A stretch of DNA of 64,000 nucleotides from Cladopsammia gracilis (lineage: Eukaryota; Cnidaria; Anthozoa; Scleractinia; Dendrophylliidae): assembly GCA_022457155.1 (NCBI GenBank), contig JAJGOT010000607.1, forward strand, positions 50,001 through 114,000, in the 5' to 3' direction. The notes beneath the pieces are model-generated. The model was not told where the DNA came from, ran no database searches, and saw only the letters and a program-made list of their open reading frames with translations. Both the position numbers and the translations under genes were made by a program. Each line of letters starts with the position of its first letter. Position 1 is the stretch's first letter. Positions 14,001 to 26,000 of this stretch are shown here, one piece after another.

Positions 14001-17000
14001 AACACAGTCATGCAGCTTACATAACATAATTAAGCTTTGGCTTAGGCTGCTTAGATCTGTTGACTGTTTGAGAGGTGCAATACATGTACATTTCTATATT
14101 ACTAAGTCCACACAGTCCTTCCCATTTTATATTTAACAAAGTCAAATAACAGTTTCACCAAGATAGACCAAAACTACATGCATGTAACTGGACATAAATT
14201 ATAACAATTTGATAGATCTCCACAAGCTTATATTTTAATTACTCTAAGTATGCTCCTATCCTAAAAGCTTATGCTTAATAACTTTTAGCTACTATACATT
14301 GAGATTTGTCTCCTGTTTTCATAATACATGATTGTATGATCTTAATTTAAAAGCTTTATATGTGCTGCATTAAAGGGGAGATAATACAACTTAAACCAAT
14401 GTTTTGTTTTGTTGTAGCTAAACCACATGGATCAGTGGATGACATTATGAAAGCTTTCAAACAGCTTGCATGGGTACTCTGAAGTTATCAAACCTCCACT
14501 CAAATGTCCAATTCAGCTAAGTGTCGATCGAACAAACAATTTAATAAAAGCTATATGATTATTTTTGCAAGTACAATGTATAATAGGACTACTTCTGACA
14601 GATTGTTTTCTTCATGACAATTTTAGAGTGTATAAATTCAAAGCAAATTTTATGTTGATGTGACCAAAATTTTATATATAATCATGTAAAATAGAAACTA
14701 CTAATAAATGTATGGTGAAAGTAGCTCCATGTGTAGCATTTTCTATATTGATGTTGTGATATATTGTGGGATTCCACATGGGATGACAAGATTAACAATA
14801 GCATGCTAAACTGATAATAACCACCAATTGAATATGGCTGCTTATGCAAACAAGGTCACTACTAAAATATACCGTAAACCTCCGAAATAAGCCTTGGGCT
14901 TATACATTTGCTCAACATCCCTTTTTGTCGGGCTTATTTTTGGGTGGGCTTATATTCAGGTGGGCTTCTTTTTTGGTTGAAAATAAATTATTTGTTAAAA
15001 AAAATGATGGGGCTATTTTCAGGTGGCATTTTGTGTCTTAAAATTTTGCGCGCCAAAGGGAGTGTGGGTTCAAGGCGGTGGAATTGAACTGCCTTGCAAG
15101 TTCTATGTATAATTTGAAAAGGACAGTAAATATTGGAAGGAATTTTTTGTTGTAAATTGGGGGGGGGGGGGGGGGGGCTTATTTTCGGAGGTTTACGGTA
15201 TACAAAAAGTATACTTCTGTTGTACTAAATGTATATTTTTCTCATTTGCAAACAAAAAGTATGCAATTTCTTGTAGCAATAAGATTTCAGGTATTGTATA
15301 CTTGTATACTTTTTATGCTTTGTTTACTTGGCAAAATGCAAAATTGTGCCCTGAGAGTATACTTTTACTATACAAAAAGTATACTCCATGAAAATGTTAA
15401 GCTAAAAAAAAAACAGGTGAAAACAGGTTTATTTCTTTTTTCATGGCTTATTCATGGCATTTTCACTACTTTTCGAGAAATTCATGGCATTTTAATGAGA
15501 AGTTACATTCTTCTGGACAGGAAAGCATGAAAATGCCATTAAAATGTCATTAAAAAATTCATGGCCATTAGTTTTTGTACCTTTCACCACTTTTTAATGG
15601 CCATGAAAATTTCATACCATGAAAAACAAGTTAAAATAACCCATTAAAAACCCCTAAAATTCTAGTTAATTCAAACTTAAAAGTAATTGCTTTTTCATGG
15701 CCATGAAAAAGCTGTTAACTGCCTTACCATGAAATAACCATTAATTTCTCATAATTAATGGCTTTATCATGGCCATGAAAGGTACAAAAAATACGAGGTA
15801 TTTCATGGTAAAATTAATAGTTATTTCATGGTTAGTGACCATTAAAATCTAGTTGTTATGCCATGAAATAGTGATTACTGTAAAATGAATTTCCTTTGAA
15901 AATTACGTAAAAATGCCATGAAAAATTAATGGCATTTTCACAACATTTAATTTTCATAGTGTTGGGAGACGCGAACACAGTAATTAACCTAAATTTTCGC
16001 ACCTTCCTCGTGGTCAACGCGTCCTTCACTCAACAATATTCTACAGACATTGCAGGAACTTGATGCGTGAATTACAAAACAAAATTAGTCTTATCAGCTG
16101 GAATTTTCGTCGATTCATCCCGGTTACATTTGCTTTGCTTCCCCTCAAAAAACGAAAGACAAAATTCCGTAATACCAGCGAGATGATAAAACAGCATTAT
16201 TACAACAAATATACCGCAGCAGTTACTATCTTTTGGATACATTAGTATAGAAAATATTGGGTCTGGAGCGGATAAACAGGGCACCACTCCTGGCGGTCAC
16301 TTTTTTAGTTTCCCTTAGATCGAAATGAGGTTCATGACAGGCCTGCACCGACTCCGCTATGTGGTTTTGCGGTTGCGATGCATTTATATTAGCTTTCAAA
16401 GTTTGGCTGTTATGAGTCGTGTCGTTAAGTGATTTACGTCTTGTATGATGTGTTAGGCGGCGTTTTGTAAATAGTTTTCAGGAATGGTTGGTTTTGAACG
16501 AAACTCCATTTTTCATCAGTATTTGTTTAAGGTTTTTCAGTCGTGGGTGAAATGTTGTGACAAAAGGCGTTATTATCTCGCGAGTTTTTTCGTTTTGTTT
16601 TCATGCCAATTGCGTTCCGGCAAAAGTGAAATTCAGAATACCAGTGCATTTAAGAGGGTGCTGATGGGGTTAACAGTTAACTGACAATTGCCCAAAAATA
16701 TAGTAGTGGTTTACTGATAAATGAAAAGTTACCGTATTTTCTCTATTAAATGCCCCCGGCGTTTATTTCAAACTTGGCCTTGTGGACCCGGCGTTTCTTT
16801 GTATCAGCAGTTTTTTCTCGCCCGCCATTTTTTAATTTATTCGTTTTTCTTGGCAGCCTTGTACCTTTCCCTTAAATCTTAAGTTTATTATACCACAAAC
16901 AAACGTTTGAGGAGCTTACTTACAACTTCCTTAATTATACCCGGCGTTTATTCGGGGCCCGGCGTTTATTCGGGGCCCGGCGTTTATTCGGGGCCCGGCG

Positions 17001-20000
17001 TTTAATCGAGAAAATACGGTAACAGTGAAGTGACATTCTATTAATTATACTAAATTAACGATTTTTAAATTAACTTTTTAAATTAACTTTTAAATTTTAA
17101 ATTTAAATTAATTAATAAATCTAAATTAACGATTGTTGTTGTTAATAAAAGCAACATAGTTTTTTCCTAACAGCAAAGCTATTTTGTGACTTTTACCTGC
17201 CTCGCTGCGTGACCAGGTGACATATTAACCGATATTATATGCGAAAGGTACCAGGGTCGTAGAGCGTTGACCTTGATCTCCGTGATGGCGTCGAGTGGTG
17301 TGGTCAAAGTTATTCTGAGTTTTTATCGAGATGATGACAAAGGATCGGCATTCGAATGACACATAAGTCGCATACCGTTTGACATGACAAAGCACAATTC
17401 AATGGACATATAATCAAACAATAAGCGGAAAGTTTGGACTCGGTGAGTTTGATTTAAAGTTGTTCCGATTAGAGAAGATCGACGGGAAAGCTGTTACAAA
17501 GGCTCAGTTGGAAATGGAGCTACCTTTTCTAATGGGAAGTGCGACAAGTGATGGTAGTATGGTATGTATTTTGTTTCGTCATTTTGTCCTAGCACGCGAA
17601 CGCGGGTTGACCCAGGGATTGACCACACGAGCCCTTTTCAGTGTTAGATTAAATGAGTAAGATTTCTGATTACACTAAAACCTGTATTAAGCAGACTCCA
17701 AAGTAAGCAGACACACCGTATTTTATTGGACACAAGCATCAGTGAGTTTCGAATTTTTTCCTTCCCATACTCTCTGTGTACGATCCTGTATCAAACAGAC
17801 ATCTTTAATACTGACGATCCTTATTACGGTTTTGGAAGCTATCTTGACAGGTGAGAAATTATGGTTTTTGTATGAGAATCTAATGTCGAATAATTTTCGT
17901 AAAGCGGCTGTTCTAAGTCCAATCCCGAAAACGCATTCACTCTGGTCATTCTCATGGCCTTTAAAGTAACCTTATCTTAACTTTGCAAATTTAAAAGCCT
18001 TACTGATATACGTAATTTCCTACTTGTCAAGCTAAATCACTTGATAAGATCAATGAATGAAAATATTGAAATGAACCGATTTCCGACAGCGTGACCCAGT
18101 TAAAAAAGAAAAAAAAAACTTTCTTATACAAGCGCATGAGTATAGGCTACCAGTGTAGCCTCTTGTTAACTGACAATTGGCCGAAAAAATAGTAGTTAAC
18201 TGACAATTGGGTACCCCCATTAGCACCCTCATTTAGCAGTGCTAGATTAATTTGTCGTGTGTTTGGCCTTGTTTACAAAATGGTAAAGTAAGCTCACTGT
18301 AGCTGTCGAGAAAAAGCTGCGCCGGGTTTACAGCTCTTTACAGGCAAATTCTCCGCGAGAAACAACTTCAAGCATCACGCTTCAGTGAATGTTCTGACAC
18401 CTATAGAATGAATTGAGTTCCATTGTAATAATCTAATGGATAGTATCAATTATATATCCGGAAAAAATCTGGTCATTTCACGAACAGAAAAATCTAGAAC
18501 CGGAAAGGAGGAAAGAGTTACGCGATTAACATCGGAACGGATAGATTGCCGTCCAAAATGGTGGCGCTGTTCAGATGTGTGTTACTTTTCCTTTATACCC
18601 TCTTAAAGTTTGATGTTCCCAATGCTTACGTATTTTTCTACGAAAGAGACGATAACTTAATTTGTAATAGGAACGAAATTAAAAAAGCCCGTCAAGGTTG
18701 TTGAAAGGTGGTGTCGCAGAAGATTCCTGTCAGTTTTTAGAATTTTCAGTCAGTTCAGTTGCAACCTGTTGGTAAACGAACTTGAAATGTTCACCTGTAT
18801 ACAGACTTCTATTTTATGAGAGGGGTGAATGCAGCGATCTGTTTTTGGTCGTATCGTAAGTGTCTCAGTAAAGGCTGTAATTTTAGCTTGTATTCGCTAC
18901 GCTTTATAGCTGCGTGGAGCTCGCTAAAACCTCCGTTGGCATTTTTGACAGTCTAGCGACTGTTACGTTTAAGCCTAGCTTTTTCAGCTGCATGTAGAAG
19001 GTAAGTCTTCTAAAAACCTAGGCAAACCTAGGCAAAACCTAGGCAAAACCTAGGCAAAACCTAGGCAAACCTAGTCTTCTAAAAACCTAGTGCACCAAGG
19101 ATATAGATAAGTACAGTTTTAAGGGGTTGCAACGGTTAAATTCCTCTTCATAAATATTTCAATACTATTTATCTTTTGAATTAAGAGTAAACTAAATAGG
19201 TATTGAGTCCATCCATTTGAATTAATGATTTCAACTGATTTTTAAAGGCCTTAATTATTATATTGTCTACGAACTTCTCATTGCGTTAAAACCACACGGC
19301 TAGGCCTTGCACGCTCAGCTTATTACAAGTGCACGACTCATCGTCGTACATTTTTATCCAATTGAATTCCGGTTATGCAAAAATTGATTAAACTCGAACC
19401 CTTCGTAGAACTCGAAGTTTACGCTAACTGTTACAAAAATCGATTACATTGAAATGGCATTTTTTGGCAAGAGAATAGACCAAAATCTTGTAAAATTTTA
19501 AACTTTCCCGGAAATTTCTTTCACAGTGTGGCGCGTATAAGCAACTGATCTTGAAAATCCACCGGCATAAAACCATCCGAGCCAAATGAACAAGCATTTG
19601 AGAATGCAATGAAATTCATCGGAACTTGAATATAAAATTTGAACTCATTTGAGTCAGAACAGCGAATTGATAATAATTATGTTTCGTTTCTTGATAGATC
19701 ATGGCAGGTAGGTTCAGTAGTAATGATACCTCGAGTTGGACTTCGAGTTCGAGTTCGAGTTGGAGTTCGAGTTGGACTTCGAGTTGGACTTCGAGTTGGA
19801 TTTCGAGTTAGTAGGGAAAAAAAATCGAGAAAAATTAAAAAAACAAAAGAAAACAGCATTTAACTAGATTGTCACCACAGTGTTTTAATAATGGGAAAAG
19901 ATTCACAAAAGATTTCATCTTGGATATCAACACTCACTACAAGCCGACCGAGACCTTTCAGTACAGACACATCGTCTCACGCCTGACCCACCAGGCGTAA

Positions 20001-23000
20001 AATATGGATTCATTAAAGGCGAAAGCAATAAGATTGCTTAGAACTAACTCTTCATAAAAAAGAAAACATTTGAAGAGAGCGTTTTAAGATTCAAACAACG
20101 CCTCAAATCACGGGGTTACCCAGAAAACATCAAGGTGTCTTTGCCTCTAGACAATCGGCACTTACACAAAAGAAAAAAGGTCACGAGAGGATACTGCCTT
20201 TTGTCACAACGTACCATCTGGCAGCACAGGTAGCCTAAGCTCAAGTGATAAACGTCGTGGTAAATGGCGTAATAGCGAAATTATAAGGATTTGTATTGGG
20301 AAAATTCACTTCGAGTTTGAGCGTAAAATTAGGAACGATATTTGAATAAAACTGGTTCATCTGAACTTCTTTGTGTGTTTACTTGTGTCTCAGTGAGTGG
20401 TTTTGCGGTCGATTCGCGATTCCAGCGATTTTTATTTCAACTGTTTCAGTCCTCCCTCTGAAAGAGACAGCACTCCGCTCATCGAGCCGATCGGATCCAC
20501 CGAAGGAAATCGGCGGTAAAATCGCTCCAACACCTCCAGTCGCCTCGAAATTCTACTTAGACCATAGTCGATAGTTCTGCTTTCCATTCGTTATCTTCAT
20601 CAGAGTCGCACATTACATTGAGAGAGAATTAAAGGTCGCTAATCTCTGCAAACTTTCCCGTTTTGAGCCATCAGAAACGGCTTTATTCATACTTCGCGTT
20701 CATCCGTTCAGTAGCCGTGCGGTTTTGCCGTTCGAACGTCATATATATTAGCAAAGTTAATCCAATGGCAAAATAGATCAAGTCGCTCATCTGTTCACTA
20801 TCTAAAGTACATGCAATTAACGAGATATCTCCAAACAAGTCTTCTTCTGCAATAAGCTTTACTCGCAGCACTTCACTTTCCAATGGAAACTACTAGTTTA
20901 TCTTGTACAGGATTTTACTGATCCAGATCCGCGCGGCCAAATTTCTTGCCTACCGGTAGGCAAGATATTTGGCCGCGCGATACAAACGTCTGTGAAATTT
21001 GCCGACTTTGCGGAGCTATATCTCCATTATTTTAAAAGATATCGCTTTTAAACTCGGCCATTTTACTAATTTTGAGACGCTTTTCCCAGCAGTGTCGATG
21101 GATTGTTGCTATCAGGCCCATATAAAATTTTGGAAAAACCGTGATAAGGTCTATTCTGAAAACGTCTTGCGATACATGTTTGTAACCGCAAACAGGAAAT
21201 TGTATTACTTACTCAAACTATCATCACCTGATCACCGGAGTGTCCGTGATAAAGAGGTTAAGTTTATATTAATTTGCTCTCTGGGACCGAATTTAGTGTC
21301 CGTTGTCCGTATTAGAGAGGGTCCGTATTATAGAGGTCTTTTTTAAAGAAAATATGTGAGAATTTTGTCGGGACACAGGAAACTGTCCGTAATAGAGAGG
21401 TATCCGTATTAGAGAGGTGTCCGTAAGGAGACTGTCGATTTTTATCGATTATAGTTTTTCATATTTCGAAATCCAACTCGAAGTCCAACTCGAACTCGAA
21501 CTCGAACTCGATATCCAACTCGACGTTTCGGGATTCCCATACTGGGACGTTCATACTTGCATTGCGTGAGAGCTCTAGAATAATTCAGGAAATAACGCTT
21601 TTCCACTTATGCTGATAAGCGTTCATGTTTAAAATTCTAAGCCGCCACCCGCGTACTAGAACAAACGCAAATTTTGCTCTGCCATATCGCTCATATTAAA
21701 ACACAAACTTTCCCGTCCCATTTAACTTTCTTAAAACGTCGCCATTCGTAAAAATACACCGTGAAATTCTCAAACTGCGTTTGCCAAAAAACGCATTTGA
21801 CCTATTTTTGGCTTTACGATAAATGATTGAAGCTGATAGGTAACGTGAGATATCGAAACTTTATAAGAAGAACTTAATGCCTTTGCGGTAACGTAATGTG
21901 AGATATGACAAGTTCATCACAAGTTCTGACATCCCAATACCCTAGGGAAATTAACAATAGGTCCGGGGGTGCTCCCCAAACATTTTAGTGGCAGTATGTG
22001 ACGCCCTTCTTGAAATCCTAACCGGTTTAACCAACCATATCCTCAATGCCCTAATATAGCTTCTATAAAGAAGGAACAAGAAACCCCCCCGGACAAAAGT
22101 CCACAAAATTTTGTTAACAACTTTTGTCCCTTTTTAGTACTCGACTTCGAAATCTCGCTTAATGCGCAAGCGCATTAACGAGATAAAAATAAATAGTCTG
22201 ATTACAGAATATTTTCACCAAGGACTTGTTCAGCATTGAAGCTCTTCATCAGAAAAAAAAATACAATTAGACCGTCCTCGCCTGGGTTTGAACTCCACAC
22301 CATTGGCTCTGAACATCTGCTCTAACCACTGTGCCATCTTAGCCAAGCTGTTAACCACCAGGGAAATTTAGTTATTTGACAAATGCTCTTGGCTTCACAA
22401 GGCTGTTTTAAACAAAGAAAGAAATAAACTCTTTATGTAGTATAAAGAAACATTTCATGTGTATATTAAATGGGTACTGGCGACATAATGCTGGGGATAA
22501 CCCTGTGATGGACTTTCATCCCATCCAGGGGGGAGCAGCAATATTCCTAGTTGTTTTATGCTACAGAAACCGAGTTAAGCTCCGGCCGTGTGGGCCATCC
22601 AAGGCTGGTGTGCGACTTTACCTTTTTTACCTTACAATAAATTTGTTGGCCCCTTTGGAAAAGACTTCAGACAGCCTTGCCGTAAATCATTATTACCACA
22701 ATTAGACATTTTTTCAACCTGAAAGCCAAAGGTGTTCTTTATGAAGTAAATTTAAATACAGGCTAAATTATTTTTACTGTTTTTACAGGTTAAAAATAAT
22801 AAAAGCCACTAACCTTTTCATCTCAAGGCTTGTCGTAATTAAGACAATTATTAATAAGCTCACACACTTGAAAACAAATTAAGCTTATCGCCATAGACAA
22901 ATGAAACCAGATGCATTAACCGGCCACGATTCAGATTTTCCAGTAATGGTAAAAAATCCTCATGTACACTGTACTGGTGTCCATCTGGAAGTAAAAATGT

Positions 23001-26000
23001 CTCTTCATCCAAGATATCCAAAAAAAATTCAATTACTGCAAGTAATAGCTAGTGTTTCTTCATTCGGATTCTGTTTTCTGTCAGGCGGTTTAACTTTTGG
23101 TTCACAATAATTTCTATCTATTTCCAGATTTGAAAACTCAGCTGGCTGATTCATTGTTCATTTTTGGATTCCTCCATTTTTTAGTTTTCCTCCAGCTTAG
23201 TCTTCAGTTGTTGTAAACTAAGATGAAACAGTTTTTATAACATAATTATAGTACTGCATGTTGTAAATTTCAAAGTTTTCTCTGGCTCGGTGGGCTGATG
23301 TGAAGAGATGCTCACTGATGGCATGTTTGAATGAACCAAACACATCGCCTGATGAGGATAATTCTCCTGACGAAAGAAAATCCGCGAGTGCATGCGTGCA
23401 GAGAAAATGGTAGGGCATGAAATCACAGAATGACCATGGTGGAAAGATCAGCTGCATAGAGAACAGTGGGTCAACAGTCGATTGTGTTAAAAGTCTATGA
23501 CCTTTATTGGCATATTTCAAACCTATCTTTTTGATATCACAGATGTTTTGGTGAGTCCTGACATGTCGAAACGCCTGGGAAATGTAACTTTTATCTCTCA
23601 GAGATGTCTCATTAGAATACGTGTATCATGATGACCAAATGACAATTTCATTCAAAGGCAACCATTGCTGAGAGAAATAATGTCAAAAAATCCCCAAAGT
23701 TTGACAGGAGTGCAGTAACATCACCAGTGCAGTTACAAAGCAATTAGAATTGAATAACCCTTGCAAATCTCAAACTTGTCACCTGGGTAATCAAGTTTTC
23801 TGGGCAGGGTTTGGTGCATGCAGGGAGTGAAGAGGATGAGGGTGAGGGTGGATGGTGTTTGTTGGGAGAAAAGTTGATTGCATGTGAAGTTTGATATAGA
23901 GCAGTTTTCAATTGAGTATCGAAAGTAATTACACAATTGCTTTGGTTTTGCATTGCTACGCTTTGTGATTGGCTAAAAAATCTCGCGCCACTTTATTAAC
24001 CAATCAGAAGTAAAACCAAAACCAATCGTGACTTGCTCGCACGCGTTTTCCCGCGCTTGGCGCCGCCCACATGTAATTGCTTCGAGCTCTGATTGGTTCA
24101 TTGGATTGTTTACGACTGCTGTGATTGGTCAGAGTAATTACTTTGGTTTTGGTTTTACCACACTCAATTGAAAACTGCTCTAATTAGGTTCAGTTGTGGG
24201 AAGGATTCACTATGCTATTATCTTACTATAGTCCAGTCATTTTACGCGAAAAATATGCCTAACCCAGAAAAAATTCCCACAGAAGAAATTTCTACGGTTT
24301 TCGACTCAGAATTTATTGCTTGATAACATACTAAAAGTCCCCAAAAATCCCAGCATGGCAACATGCCGAAAAATGGGTCCTATTTAGGGCCGTTGACAAG
24401 CAATAATTCCACTGCATGAAAACAAGGCTGGCTACGGATCTTTTGAATTTTGTCTCAAAGTAGCTCTTAATAATGCCTAAAACTTCCCCAATCGAATCAT
24501 TGTTGCTTTGTTTCATCATTTCATAAGAAAATGTCTATGGGTATTTTATGTATTTTTTATTTTGTTTGCGATGCACGATTTGTAAGATACAAAAAAGCGG
24601 GACCGACACGCAAAGCTGTTTTACATTACTGTTTTAAAATTATTTTAAAATCAGTTTTGTACAGGAAGAAAATTGAATAAAACAATAATATCCCTTTGAA
24701 AATAGATAATTATAACATAAAAATAATTCTCAAGGAAGAAAGACCAGAAACCATTAAAAAGACGCGACAGTGAACACAGGCGTGTCGCGACTGATGTTAC
24801 GAAATGCATCACACGGATCTCTCTACGCACTAGTCCCTACTAGCTCACTACTCGGAAAGTTCTATTTCTTGAAACTTAAAATATCGTCTATCCAGTCCTT
24901 TATTAACAGGTAAGTGAATTATAATTTATTGAATGACTTTGCGAGATTTGCATCTAATCGCTCCTTGCGGGAATTGAGCTTCCTTAATTAATATTCATAA
25001 TCGCTCTGATTTACAAAATAGGACAAGCATTGATTCAATTACTTCAATTCAATTCAATCAACCCTTTATTTCAAGTTGACTTTTCCCCATCTCTCTCTTC
25101 TTCCATTGTTGTTAGTGAAAAAAATGCGAGGAATTTGCACCTGAATAGTGAATATTCATAAGATTTGGAAGCGCAAATAATAATAGGGCGATCTTTGCTG
25201 ACGTTGTTGTTTTCATTTTGTCTCATTAGCATACAAATTTACGTAGAGAAGACATTGTGCTAAATACAAATTGACTTCAACAGTTGAAAGAGCTTGTTAA
25301 ATGTTGTCCATGTTGAGATTGAAAGAGGCATGCCCAGACATTTACCAACAGCTAGCATCCGGCTACCACGTAATAAGGAGAAGCGACCGTTCATCGGCAG
25401 GACTGTCAACCGATCTTGTAATTGAGTAGGTCCTCATGAGAAGCCTAAAGATGACAGGAGGCTTGACGCGTGGAAGTGGCATGACTGAAATACAACGACT
25501 CACCTGGTTGCTATCAATGCCAGCATGTGCTGAAGTGAACTCCGACATGCAAGAGTTGACAGGTGTCAAATACAACTCAAGTGAACAGATCAAGGATATG
25601 ACCAACTCAAGAAAGGCGCGTGATGGCAGAAACCCGTTCGACCAGGAGCAAGTATTGATAAAGAACATTATGACGGGGGTGAATGCGGAAGACACTGTGG
25701 CTCATGTCAAAGGGGAGAAGATTTTGTCTTCTATGATAGGGAAGACAGTGACCACATATTCTTTCAAACGAAATGAACAATCTGTGACACTGGCAACAAA
25801 GTCGTCGATACGGATTGAAGACGAGAGAGTACATGTAGATCCTCAACTCTTATTTCAGCGACTTGTGATCACTTGCATGATCAACGCCAATGACCTTGAA
25901 GATGTTTGAGACTCCAGCGACCCTACGCCAGGCCCAAAAGGCGACGCTTGCAGATGCTCTAAGGGCAAAGCTATCAGCAAATGCTGAAGAAGGACCAACA

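Larger units (their letters stand above)
12487..15961. mobile_element. large symmetric element with repetitive subterminal arms
   Basis: The termini are CACTATGAAA and TTTCATAGTG, flanked by TTG on both sides (possible 3-bp duplication). From each end inward comes first a zone dense in CATGAAAA and CCATTAAAATG (12500-12800; 15430-15950), then a zone dense in GTATAC and TATACAAAAAGTATAC (12850-13340; 15195-15390). Two smaller MITEs sit inside. No coding region was recognised. Confidence 0.5.
16652..18232. mobile_element. TIR element with GAGGGTGCT ends, holding a nested MITE
   Basis: The left GAGGGTGCTGATGGGG and right CCCCCATTAGCACCCTC are inverted repeats about 1.58 kb apart. The adjacent motif GTTAACTGACAATTG is present at both ends. 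The CCGTA MITE at 16730-17021 sits inside. No transposase was found. Confidence 0.5.

Noticed and set aside
20999..21346. 115-residue plus-strand frame
   Set aside because: Its C-terminal third is the GTCCGTATTAGAGAGG repeat and the rest lacks recognisable features.
23218..23520. 100-residue minus-strand frame
   Set aside because: No family, no splice context, AT-rich surroundings.
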